A model generated the notes under the pieces. That model saw only the letters and a list, made by a program, of their open reading frames with translations, ran no database searches and had not been told where the DNA came from. Source: an uncultured Succiniclasticum sp. (GTDB taxonomy: Bacteria; Bacillota; Negativicutes; Acidaminococcales; Acidaminococcaceae). Taken from it: a DNA stretch of 64,000 bases. Shown here in pieces: positions 35,561 to 43,702 of the stretch. Position numbers and translations under genes: made by a program. The DNA is taken from positions 1 through 64,000 of the forward strand of contig UQUU01000007.1 in assembly GCA_900544275.1 (NCBI GenBank), given 5' to 3'. How positions within the stretch are numbered: position 1 is the first letter of the stretch; the number at the start of each line of letters is the position of its first letter.

Positions 35561-36946
35561 CTATTGCTTTGCCGCAGGAACATCTCCCTGTGCTTTTCGC
35601 AACTTGCGCATATTTTGTTTCATGAAGAAATAGTCGAAGAAAACAAAGCCTCTGCCAAATAACCGCAAACGGTACACTAACGCGATGATGCTGCGCGCCA
35701 ATTTTTGCGGATCATGCCGCACCATATCGGCTTTACTGATCAGATTGGTGGGAATTACATTAATATCCAGTTCCTGAATCTTTTCTATATCCGGCGTCAC
35801 CGGAACCTGACTTTTTGCGGAATATTGTAGTTTCTGTTCTGCGGCAATTTCCTGGTCATTGACGATTACATAATCAAGGAAAGGCCGCCCTACATGATCA
35901 ATCAGGGCTTTTACATGGTCATAAGCCCCGTAACCGTCGGTTTCCCCGTGTTGCGTCATCACGTTGCAGATATAAATCTTAACGGCTTTACTGGTGATGA
36001 CCGCCTCCCGAATGCCTGGCACCAGTAAATTGGGAATGACACTGGTATAGAGGCTTCCCGGTCCAAAAATTAAAATATCGGCTTGGGTAATGGCTTCCAC
36101 TGCGCTTTTCGTAGCTGCCGCATCCGCCGGCAGCATATGTAAGCGTCGAATGGTTTTTCCTGCCCGGGAAATATTGGACTCGCCCAATACATAAGTACCA
36201 TCGGTCATTTCCGCCTGCAGTTGAATGTTGCGCAATGTGGACGGGATCACGTGGCCCCTGATTTTCAGAATCTGACTGGCGGCATTCAGCCCTTCTTCCA
36301 TGCCGCCCTCTGTTTCCGCTATAGCCGCCAAAAATAAGTTCCCCAGGCTGTGTCCCGCCAGAGCGGAATCCCCTGCAAAACGGTATTGCATAACCCGTTC
36401 CATCAAAGGTTCCCGGTCTGCCATAGCGACCAGACAGTTCCGCAGATCCCCCGGCGGAATGATGCCCAGTTCTTCGCGCAGGCGGCCGGAAGAACCCCCG
36501 TCGTCGCCTACCGTGACCACGGCGGTGCAATTCCCGGTAATATACTTCATGCCTCTTAGCAAGGTAGAAAGCCCCGTACCGCCTCCCACTACCGTGATCG
36601 CGGGTCCCCTGCTCAGTTTACGCTGGGTAAAAATAGTTTCCATCAACGTTCCGCTGCTCTCCGGCGTTACCGATTCCACAACGGAACGCACGATACGGCG
36701 CGTGGCGTAGACCATCACTCCAATGCCTGCCAGGATTCCGACAAACCCTGCCGCAAGCGCCAGTCGATTGCTGTAACGGCCGGTGGTCAGGTAGCTCATG
36801 CGAAACAGAATTTCTTCGGCCATAGCCATGACCTGATTATTAAACAAAAGTGCAAACGAAAAAGCACAGACGATTACGCCCACGGTAAATAACAGCAGCC
36901 AACGTTTTAATTGTATCCCCGGACAAAGCCAGCTGATCCAACCCAT
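35561..36946 (-). CDS. yvcK: YvcK/CofD-like protein with membrane-anchored N-terminus
   Basis: Gluconeogenesis/cell-shape factor that binds UDP-sugars in Bacillus. The CofD-like domain begins at about residue 115 with AITVVGGGTGLSTLLRGMKY and contains TVGDDGGSSGRLREE (about 144-158) and IFGPGSLYTSVIPNL (about 293-307). Two hydrophobic helices (about 15-36 and 60-80) precede it, which makes the protein 461 aa instead of about 320. AAGGAG precedes ATG. Confidence 0.92.
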   Translation of the reverse strand: MGWISWLCPGIQLKRWLLLFTVGVIVCAFSFALLFNNQVMAMAEEILFRMSYLTTGRYSNRLALAAGFVGILAGIGVMVYATRRIVRSVVESVTPESSGTLMETIFTQRKLSRGPAITVVGGGTGLSTLLRGMKYITGNCTAVVTVGDDGGSSGRLREELGIIPPGDLRNCLVAMADREPLMERVMQYRFAGDSALAGHSLGNLFLAAIAETEGGMEEGLNAASQILKIRGHVIPSTLRNIQLQAEMTDGTYVLGESNISRAGKTIRRLHMLPADAAATKSAVEAITQADILIFGPGSLYTSVIPNLLVPGIREAVITSKAVKIYICNVMTQHGETDGYGAYDHVKALIDHVGRPFLDYVIVNDQEIAAEQKLQYSAKSQVPVTPDIEKIQELDINVIPTNLISKADMVRHDPQKLARSIIALVYRLRLFGRGFVFFDYFFMKQNMRKLRKAQGDVPAAKQ

Positions 36947-37035
36947 ACTTCTAAAACTCCTTTACGACCTATGCTCCATATTATTACTACCTATGCTTTA
37001 TACACAAACAAGCAACTGTAGTATACACCCTAAAT

Positions 37036-37899
37036 TTAATTTTCCTGCAATTCCCGATGCAAGATCTCCACCCGATAGGACTTCAACCGCAAGTGCTCAT
37101 GCAGCTTATTGGCAATATACACAGAACGGTGCTGTCCGCCCGTGCAGCCTACGCTGATCACAAGCTGGCTTTTCCCTTCCAGCTCATATTTGGGGATCAG
37201 AAAATCAAGCATCTTGCACTCCATTTGTAAAAATTCATACGTTTGGCTTGTTTTTTCTAAAAATTCCTGCACGGGAGTGTCATTGCCGGTTAAATGCTTC
37301 AGTTCCGGATCATAGAAGGGGTTGGGCAAAAAGCGCACGTCCAACACCAGATCGCTGTCCAGCGGCAGACCATTCTTAAAGCCGAAAGACTGGATAACAA
37401 TCAGCATCTGGGAACCGGGAACACCCTCTCCATACAGCTTAAGAATTTTTTCTTTCAGCATGGCCGGGGTCAAATGAGTAGTATCGATCACATTTGAAGC
37501 TTTTTCCTTTGCCAAAGATAAGCATTTGCGCTCTAACTCTACACTATACGCCAGACTGTTCTGCCCTTTTTCCAAAGGATGACGCCGGCGCGTTTCCTTA
37601 TAACGGCGGATCAGAACCGCGTCCTCAGCATCCAGGAACAACATGTCAAAATCAAACCCGTTGGTTTTCATTTCATCTGTGATTTCCACAAGCCGTTCAA
37701 ACGTGTCACCGTCGCGGGAATCAACGACCACCGCCGTATTGTGAGCGGGAGACTGACGCCAAAGTTCGCTGAATTTAGGGAGCAACAGTACCGGCAGATT
37801 GTCAATACAGAAATAATTTAAATCTTCCAAAGTACGCAAAACCTGCGTTTTCCCCGCTCCGGACATACCCGTAATAATAAGAAAATGCCCCGGTTCCAT
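37036..37899 (-). CDS. rapZ: RapZ/YvcJ family nucleotide-binding protein
   Basis: P-loop protein of 287 aa. ITGMSGAGKTQVL (about 9-21) is Walker A, DNLPVLLLPKF the next conserved block, and GCTGGQHRSVYIANKL (about 252-267) the C-terminal signature. In E. coli RapZ is an RNA adaptor for glucosamine-6-phosphate control; in Bacillus the role is less defined. I start at ATG 37899 (MEPGHFLIITG) because GGGGGAG lies 6 bases before it; the ORF is open 18 codons further. Confidence 0.95.
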   Translation of the reverse strand: MEPGHFLIITGMSGAGKTQVLRTLEDLNYFCIDNLPVLLLPKFSELWRQSPAHNTAVVVDSRDGDTFERLVEITDEMKTNGFDFDMLFLDAEDAVLIRRYKETRRRHPLEKGQNSLAYSVELERKCLSLAKEKASNVIDTTHLTPAMLKEKILKLYGEGVPGSQMLIVIQSFGFKNGLPLDSDLVLDVRFLPNPFYDPELKHLTGNDTPVQEFLEKTSQTYEFLQMECKMLDFLIPKYELEGKSQLVISVGCTGGQHRSVYIANKLHEHLRLKSYRVEILHRELQEN

Positions 37900-37935
37900 A
37901 GCAACTCCCCCTTTATCTGTAAGCAGTGTGTTTTC

Positions 37936-37983
37936 GCTGTTCCGCTTTTTCACTGCTTTGCTTTTTCACTGTTTTGCTTTTTC
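37936..37983 (-). repeat. Three 16-bp tandem repeats in the rapZ leader
   Basis: On the minus strand the units read GAAAAAGCAAAACAGT, GAAAAAGCAAAGCAGT and GAAAAAGCGGAACAGC, directly adjoining. A degenerate fourth unit precedes them. Confidence 0.8.
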
Positions 37984-38136
37984 TCTTTTTTGCTGTTTTG
38001 CTAAGTTTTACTTCTCTATTTCAATTTATGATTTTTTATATTTCAACTCCCCTGTTCGCTAATTTTGCATTTAACTTTACATCTAACATAGTGAGTCTAT
38101 ATAAAAAATCACATTATTATATTTTTATAATAGTTA

Positions 38137-38145
38137 ATTATACCA
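38137..38145 (-). promoter_or_regulatory. Extended -10 promoter candidate for rapZ-yvcK-whiA
   Basis: Minus-strand TGGTATAAT in the sequence GATGTGGTATAATTAAC. No good -35 is visible. It would give a leader of about 230 bases. Confidence 0.45.
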
Positions 38146-38199
38146 CATCCTGCAAACCTCAGACTACTTTATTCCGGATTTATCACTTTTTTACCACAT

Positions 38200-39372
38200 T
38201 TACCGCCACACCTGTAGCATCCCGTGTAACATGGTATCCAACTGTTCTCTTGTATGAGCCGCTGTTACAGTTAGACGCAGGCGACTGGCGCCGGGAGCTA
38301 CCGTAGGCGGTCGAATCGCGGAAATAAGGATCCCCCGCTCCCGCAAGGCAAAATCAATGGCTTTGGCCTTTGCCGCATCCCCCACTACCAGAGGAATGAT
38401 GGGGGTCTTCCCGGGAATTACCGGCAGGCCTGCCGCAGTCAGGGACTCACGTACATACGCTGTATTGCTCCGCAAGCGCTGCAGGTACGCAGGACCTTCC
38501 TGTCGCAGAATAGCCAGTGCTGTCTGTGCGGCGGCGATATCGCCCGGACTCAGAAAGGTACTGAAAATAAAAGGTCGGGATTTATTTTGCAGATAGGTAA
38601 TGATTGCTTCGTCAGCCGCCACATAGCCCCCCACAGAAGCCAGACTTTTACTGAGAGTACCCACCTGCAGATCCACACAGCCTTCCAGGTGATAGTGAGA
38701 AGCCGTTCCCGCCCCAGCCGCACCGATCACACCCACAGCATGGGCGTCGTCCACTAACAGAAGGCAATGATGCGCTTCTTTCAGCCGCACTAATTCAGGC
38801 AGATTGCAGATATCCCCATCCATGCTGAACACGCCATCTGTCACGATGAACCGGACACAATCTTCATGGGGCGCCGGGTGTTCTTTTAGCTTTTGTTCCA
38901 AGTCCTGCATATCATTGTGTTGATAGACGATGATTTTCGCCTTGCTGATGCGGCAGCCGTCTATGATACTGGCGTGGTTCAACGCATCGCTGAAAATGAT
39001 ATCACCCGGTTTGGCTAAGCCATATAAAACGCCTACATTTGTCATATAGCCTGTATTAAAAAGCAAAGCCGCTTCTGCGTGTTTAAAAGCGGCCAGCTCT
39101 TGTTCCAGCACGGAAGCGCCAAATACCCCGCCGGTAGTCAAACGGGCACCGGTAGAACCGGAACCGTATTTTTGTACAGCCCGGGCCGCAGCTTCCCGTA
39201 CCTTTGGATGAAAGGTAAAACCCAGATAGTTGTTGCTGGAAAATACCAAATACTCTTTTCCCTGTCGATTTTTGGCCCGCACCGCATCTATAAAGGACAA
39301 GTCTGTAATCTGACGTGTCAGACCGGAAGACCGTACCGCTTCCATTTCAGCCTGTATTCTACTTTGCAGCAT
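38200..39372 (-). CDS. bioF: 8-amino-7-oxononanoate synthase BioF
   Basis: PLP enzyme joining pimeloyl-CoA and L-alanine, the first committed ring step of biotin synthesis. SSNNYLGFTFHP (about 43-54), LVDDAHAVGVIGAAG (about 202-216) and GTLSKSLASVGGYV (about 234-247) with the PLP-binding Lys are visible. The 390 aa length is normal. Its start overlaps the bioW stop by 14 bp. Last gene of bioD-A-W-F. Confidence 0.93.
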   Translation of the reverse strand: MLQSRIQAEMEAVRSSGLTRQITDLSFIDAVRAKNRQGKEYLVFSSNNYLGFTFHPKVREAAARAVQKYGSGSTGARLTTGGVFGASVLEQELAAFKHAEAALLFNTGYMTNVGVLYGLAKPGDIIFSDALNHASIIDGCRISKAKIIVYQHNDMQDLEQKLKEHPAPHEDCVRFIVTDGVFSMDGDICNLPELVRLKEAHHCLLLVDDAHAVGVIGAAGAGTASHYHLEGCVDLQVGTLSKSLASVGGYVAADEAIITYLQNKSRPFIFSTFLSPGDIAAAQTALAILRQEGPAYLQRLRSNTAYVRESLTAAGLPVIPGKTPIIPLVVGDAAKAKAIDFALRERGILISAIRPPTVAPGASRLRLTVTAAHTREQLDTMLHGMLQVWR

Positions 39373-40135
39373 AGCCTTGTTCTCCCGCCGTAATAAAAAC
39401 GACCTCTTCCTCGTAATAATTGATCAGGGCTGCCACATCCGTATCCGGCCGCAGAAAGAAGACCCGCCCGCCAATCGGGCAATGCTTTTCCTTTAGCACC
39501 GGAATACGCCGATAGCCATTTTTTACAGAACCTACATAACCAACCACATAGTCCGGATCATCGGACCAGCACAGTTCCGCCACCACGCCCTTACCGCCTG
39601 CCACTTTAGAGGCTAATACCAGCGCTTCCCGTACATGGTCACCATGCAGACCTTTTTGCCGGAGCGCCCGGCGAAAGCCTGCCGCATCATTCACGTCCAT
39701 ATTGCTCACACGCACACCGCGATTGCCCAGGGAATCCATACGATCTCCGGTTTCTGCATTGAGCAGCATGGCTCCCCGCATACTGTCCGGCAGAGCTCGA
39801 ATCGCTGCAATGCCTTTTTGCGCAGCGATTTCCGTCACTCCGGCAGCCTGCAATTCCGCCAAAGCGACCCGGCGGCCCTCTTCCGCCGTAGCCGAAACGC
39901 ATTGACTGAAGGCAAGCAAAGGTTTGCGCAACGCCTTATTTTTATCGACTCGCTGCACTTTGATGTTGACAAAATCCGCTTCTCCCCGCTGGTGTGTTTT
40001 GGCTCGTTCCAGCATTTCGTGAACACAGGCTTCAATCGCGGTTTCTTCTACGATTCGTTCTTCTCCGGAAATATGACGCCCACCCCGCTCATGAGGGCCA
40101 CCTTGGGCTGAACGCATCTTCAGACTGTATAGCAT
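39359..40135 (-). CDS. bioW: 6-carboxyhexanoate--CoA ligase BioW (pimeloyl-CoA synthetase)
   Basis: ATP-dependent activation of pimelate to pimeloyl-CoA. MLYSLKMRSAQGGPHERGGRHISGEER (1-27) is the unmistakable BioW N-terminus; GNRGVRVSNMD (about 132-142), and GGRVFFLRPDTD (about 224-235) are further conserved blocks. The 258 aa length is normal. AAGGAAGG precedes ATG. With BioW, pimelate comes from outside or from another pathway, and bioC/bioH are not needed. Confidence 0.95.
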   Translation of the reverse strand: MLYSLKMRSAQGGPHERGGRHISGEERIVEETAIEACVHEMLERAKTHQRGEADFVNIKVQRVDKNKALRKPLLAFSQCVSATAEEGRRVALAELQAAGVTEIAAQKGIAAIRALPDSMRGAMLLNAETGDRMDSLGNRGVRVSNMDVNDAAGFRRALRQKGLHGDHVREALVLASKVAGGKGVVAELCWSDDPDYVVGYVGSVKNGYRRIPVLKEKHCPIGGRVFFLRPDTDVAALINYYEEEVVFITAGEQGYAAK

Positions 40136-40157
40136 AGTTGTACCTTCCTTTTTAAAG

Positions 40158-40187
40158 GCCGCAAAATCTCCTCCGAAATTTTGCGGC
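40158..40187 (-). other. Perfect 10-bp hairpin upstream of bioW
   Basis: Minus-strand GCCGCAAAAT / ATTTTGCGGC with loop TTCGGAGGAG. There is no U-tract after it, so it is not a terminator. It lies about 20 bases before the bioW start in the bioA-bioW gap; a processing or translation-control role is possible. Confidence 0.5.
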
Positions 40188-40283
40188 TCATTTGGGATTC
40201 TTTTTTTTGCGGATGTCTACTTCCTAAAAACTTCCTTATTACACATCTAGTTCATTACACATCTACTTCCGATATCTCTTGCC

Positions 40284-41681
40284 TTAAAAGGCACAGGGGT
40301 CGGAAAACTCTTTAATGTCTTTTGCGCGCACCTGGTTAAAAATCTCTTCCATGGATTTTTCCAAACGGCTCATCATCTCGTCAATTTCTGCCGGGGTCGA
40401 AATCAGCGGCGGCATCACGACAATTACATCGCCAATATTACGGATGATCAGACCGTATTTCCGGGCATTCTGGCAAATACCCCCCGCCATCTGCAAACGG
40501 GCGTTAAAGGGAATCTTCTTTGCCTTATCCGCCATCAGTTCAATACCGCCCAGCATACCGCACTGGCGGGCATCGCCGACAAATTCCATCTCCCCCATTT
40601 TGGCAAAATGCTGCTGTAGCATAGCAATTTTCGGAGGCAACCCTGCAATCACCTGGTCCTTGGCAAAAATTTTCAGGCTGGCCAGACCGGCAGCGCAGGC
40701 CAGGTTATTGCCGGTATAGGAGTGCCCGTGATAAAAGGTCTTGTATTCCGTCGGTTCGCCCAGGAACGCATTGTAAATCTCATCGGTGACCATGGTCGCG
40801 CCCAACGGCAGATAACCGGCGCTGATGCCTTTGGATAAGCACATCATATCCGGCAGCACCTGTTCCCGGTCGCAGGCATACATGGCTCCGGTCCGGCCAA
40901 AGCCTACCGCCACTTCGTCCACGATCAGCAGCACATCGTATTTTTTTGTCAGTTCCCGCACACCTTTAATATAGCCTTCCGGCTGCATCAGCATACCGGC
41001 GGCGCACTGGCACAAGGGTTCGATGATCATAGCCGCCGTATGGGAAGCATGTTCTTGCAGATAGTCTTCCAACTCTGTTAACAGATAAGCCAGGAATTCT
41101 TTTTCGGAAGATAAGCCCAGTTTGCTGTGGTAAAAAGAAGGACAGGTGACACGGTGGGTACCGAACAGCAACGGTTTGTAGGCTTTATGGAAAACTTCCA
41201 CGTTCCCTACAGAAACAGCTCCCACAGTATCTCCATGGTAGGAGTCCCCTAAATTGATAAAGTCTTTTTTCTCCGGATGTCCGGCATAATTCCAATACTG
41301 GAACGCGATTTTGATTGCCGCTTCTACAGCCGTAGAGCCGTCGTCCGAATAAAATACTTTGTTCAGGCCGGCCGGTGTGACTTCAACCAGTTTTTCCGCC
41401 AGTTCCGCCGACGGTTCGTTGATCAGGCCCAGCAACGTGCTATGTTCTACTTTATTCAGTTCGGCAATGATCGCATCATTAATTTCTTTGCGCCGATGGC
41501 CGTGAATATTGACCCACAGGCTGGAGATCGCGTCCAGGTATTCCCTGCCTTCCGTATCGTAAAGCCGTACTCCTTTGCCATGGTCGATGACCAGTTGCGG
41601 CGCTTCCAGCCAGCCTTTCATCTGGGTAAAGGGATGCCAGATATACTTTTTGTCTAACTCTTCCCACTTATTCAATGTCAT
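40284..41681 (-). CDS. bioA: Adenosylmethionine-8-amino-7-oxononanoate aminotransferase BioA
   Basis: PLP class III aminotransferase making diaminopelargonic acid. KKYIWHPFTQMKGW (10-23) is the BioA hallmark; DGSTAVEAAIKIA (about 112-124), LLIVDEVAVGFGRTGAM (about 251-267) and LSKGISAGYLPLGA (about 283-296) with the PLP-binding Lys follow. The 465 aa length is slightly long. Second gene of the operon, 143 bp after bioD; nothing notable is seen in that gap. Confidence 0.95.
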   Translation of the reverse strand: MTLNKWEELDKKYIWHPFTQMKGWLEAPQLVIDHGKGVRLYDTEGREYLDAISSLWVNIHGHRRKEINDAIIAELNKVEHSTLLGLINEPSAELAEKLVEVTPAGLNKVFYSDDGSTAVEAAIKIAFQYWNYAGHPEKKDFINLGDSYHGDTVGAVSVGNVEVFHKAYKPLLFGTHRVTCPSFYHSKLGLSSEKEFLAYLLTELEDYLQEHASHTAAMIIEPLCQCAAGMLMQPEGYIKGVRELTKKYDVLLIVDEVAVGFGRTGAMYACDREQVLPDMMCLSKGISAGYLPLGATMVTDEIYNAFLGEPTEYKTFYHGHSYTGNNLACAAGLASLKIFAKDQVIAGLPPKIAMLQQHFAKMGEMEFVGDARQCGMLGGIELMADKAKKIPFNARLQMAGGICQNARKYGLIIRNIGDVIVVMPPLISTPAEIDEMMSRLEKSMEEIFNQVRAKDIKEFSDPCAF

Positions 41682-41824
41682 TGCCTCGCTTTCTGTAGTT
41701 GTAGATCTCTTGTTTTTTTATAAGTTTTACTTTATTTATCGCAATCTTTTATTTTACGAACAATATAGCGGACTTACATTCCTTCAGTCACGTTTGATTC
41801 TCTCTGAAAATTAAGTCAACCGAT

Positions 41825-42553
41825 TTATGCATATTGCTCTGCTAATTTTAAAATACGGTCCAACTGCACATGTTTTTCCGTAATCGCCGCCAACACTTTC
41901 GGATCGTTCATTTCTGCTTCCGTCAACACCGGCAGTTTGCCTAAGATTGGCAGACCGGTCAGTTTTTCGTAATAATACAGATTACCTTTTTCCAAATCAC
42001 CGGCCTTGTTTTCCTCCCATCCGTTCACTAAGAAGCCTAAAACAGGGATGCCTTCTTTTTGACAGTAATATGACGTCAGCACTGCATGATTCACATTGCC
42101 TAACACCGGTTTAACTACGATTAACACGGGGATGCCCAGCGCTTTAAAATAATCTTTTACTAAAAAGTCGTCTGTCAAAGGCGCCGTAATGCCGCCGATT
42201 CCTTCCAGCACGGAATTCTCATGAGCCGCAATACAGGCCCGGGCTCCTTCCACCATTTTATCAGGCTGTAAGGTAACGCCTTCCAGACGGCTTGCTTCTG
42301 CCGGCGCTAAAGCCGCTTCCAACACAACAGGAATGACTTCCAACCGCCGTTCTGCCGCATAGCCGGCGCACTGCATCTGAAACTCCGCATCCGTGGAGAT
42401 CAATTCACCGCCTTCACGACGCACACAACCGGAAGCCACCGGCTTGAAAATCCCCGGTTCTCTCCCGCGAAACCGCAGCGCCGCAGCCAAGGCACCGGTC
42501 ACAACCGTTTTGCCCATTTCCGTATCTGTTGCCGTAATACCAATTGCTGTCAA
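41825..42553 (-). CDS. bioD: Dethiobiotin synthetase BioD
   Basis: ATP-dependent ureido-ring closure. TAIGITATDTEMGKTVVTGAL (2-22) contains the P-loop; KPVASGC (about 36-42) and EGIGGITAPL (about 118-127) are substrate-site blocks. I start at TTG 42553, since AGAGGGAA stands 6 bases before it and the family begins at exactly this point; an ATG at 42694 is in frame but has no ribosome site, and would add 47 unlike residues. First gene of the biotin operon. Confidence 0.92.
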   Translation of the reverse strand: MTAIGITATDTEMGKTVVTGALAAALRFRGREPGIFKPVASGCVRREGGELISTDAEFQMQCAGYAAERRLEVIPVVLEAALAPAEASRLEGVTLQPDKMVEGARACIAAHENSVLEGIGGITAPLTDDFLVKDYFKALGIPVLIVVKPVLGNVNHAVLTSYYCQKEGIPVLGFLVNGWEENKAGDLEKGNLYYYEKLTGLPILGKLPVLTEAEMNDPKVLAAITEKHVQLDRILKLAEQYA

Positions 42554-42730
42554 AATGATTCCCTCTTTTCCTTTTCCGTAATGATACAGCGTACCTGCAA
42601 GATAACCTAATTTTAAAATTTCGGGTAAAGAGCTGTGAGAGTAGTGTATATCTATATGCCAACCGCAGTACAGATTTTTACTGGCATAAAACATTTTAGT
42701 TCAATGAAACAGACACACTCCAAGCCCCCA

Positions 42731-42762
42731 AAGTTAACTTAATACATTTGCAAGTTAACTGA
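42731..42762 (-). promoter_or_regulatory. BirA-like operator A of the bio operon
   Basis: Two GTTAAC half-sites (42733-42738 and 42754-42759) are separated by 15 bases, the spacing of biotin repressor boxes. It lies just downstream of the -10 element, over the transcription start. Confidence 0.7.
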
Positions 42763-42766
42763 TTGT

Positions 42767-42795
42767 ATTATAAAATTTTCTTCAATCAGTGTCAA
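42767..42795 (-). promoter_or_regulatory. Consensus sigma-70 promoter of the bio operon
   Basis: On the minus strand TTGACA (42790-42795) and TATAAT (42767-42772) with exactly 17 bases between: a perfect match in both hexamers. The predicted start lies about 200 bases before bioD. Confidence 0.9.
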
Positions 42796-42818
42796 CCGCA
42801 GTTCAAAACAGGTTAACA
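42790..42818 (-). promoter_or_regulatory. BirA-like operator B of the bio operon
   Basis: Inverted repeat TGTCAACC ... GGTTAACA (7 of 8 bases symmetrical) with 15 bases between the GTCAAC and GTTAAC cores. It overlaps the -35 hexamer. Confidence 0.75.
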
Positions 42819-42910
42819 TAAATTATTATATTCGTAAAATTTCTCCCTTTATGATATGTTGTTCTATTTCTTGCGATGACAATCAAGATTAATTATCTTT
42901 ACATAGACGA

Positions 42911-42937
42911 AAAAACGCCCCAGGAAGGGGCGTTTTA
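42911..42937 (-). terminator. Terminator after the accessory lipoprotein gene
   Basis: Minus-strand AAAACGCCCC / GGGGCGTTTT, a perfect 10-bp stem with a 5-base loop, followed by TTCG; the T-run is partly within the stem. It can work in both directions. It closes the transcription unit that ends with the lipoprotein gene, upstream of the bio promoter. Confidence 0.85.
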
Positions 42938-42982
42938 GTCTCATGGGAAGCAATTGAAAACTGTCGTCACCAGTAGATTTCA

Positions 42983-43636
42983 TTATTCCCAATAACCTAC
43001 ATTTTTTCCATTTTTTCGTTTTTCATGATTCTCATTAATCTTCACCATGTTTTTCATCAAATCCTGATTTCCTTCTGCAGTTTTTGTCATTTCAGCAAGG
43101 ATAGGAGTCGCTTTATCAGCATATTCATTCACTACCTTTTGGAACGCAGCGGGATCGGTAACATACTTTCCCCGCCAAAAGTCCCACTGATGAAATTTCT
43201 TATACCCATCGTAATATCCTTGGCTCACTTCTTGTAATTTTTTTTGTAAGTTTTTAAACTTTTCAGATTGCAGTTGTGCCTTAAGCTGCTGATCGCTTTT
43301 AATAACAAGTTCTAAAAGATTTCTTTTTTGTTGTCGATAAAATGTATTCCATTTTTCTGCTTTTAGTTCATACTCCGCATTTCCTTTAGCTGTTTTTGTA
43401 AAGTCTTCTATAAGTTTATCTTGCTTCTTTATGTATTCTCTTGCAGTATTTTTCCATGCAACGGCATCTATGGCTTCTAAAGCTTTATTCAATTCAACGG
43501 TTTTAGTCTGGTTAGCTTTTTCCATTTCGCTTTCCAAACGTTTGATTTTATCATCCTGGCTCTCGCAACCTGCAATCAATGTGGCAAAGATTACCATCAA
43601 GAGCATCATTATAATTGTTTTCATTCTTCTGTTCAT
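42983..43636 (-). CDS. Predicted lipoprotein, helical, function unknown
   Basis: A 217-aa protein whose signal peptide ends in LIAGC, a good lipobox (Cys about residue 24). The rest is Lys/Glu-rich and helical with probable coiled coil (about 28-60 and 90-130). No family recognised. The start may be Met1 or Met5; neither has an ideal SD. It follows the ankyrin gene by 66 bp and ends the accessory envelope unit. Confidence 0.75.
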   Translation of the reverse strand: MNRRMKTIIMMLLMVIFATLIAGCESQDDKIKRLESEMEKANQTKTVELNKALEAIDAVAWKNTAREYIKKQDKLIEDFTKTAKGNAEYELKAEKWNTFYRQQKRNLLELVIKSDQQLKAQLQSEKFKNLQKKLQEVSQGYYDGYKKFHQWDFWRGKYVTDPAAFQKVVNEYADKATPILAEMTKTAEGNQDLMKNMVKINENHEKRKNGKNVGYWE

Positions 43637-43702
43637 CTTTTAAAACACATCCTTTTATAACAGATTTTTTTGACAACTATACCTCTAATTAGATTTTCAT
43701 CA

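Larger units (their letters stand above)
37900..38199. other. 300-bp leader region upstream of rapZ
   Basis: Contains an extended -10 promoter candidate (38137-38145) and, nearer the gene, three tandem 16-bp repeats (37936-37983). A 17-codon ORF on the minus strand (start near 38086) lacks a ribosome site. Nothing else is recognised. Confidence 0.6.

Noticed and set aside
37900..37983. 16-bp tandem repeats as a CRISPR array
   Set aside because: The units adjoin without spacers and there are no cas genes in the window.
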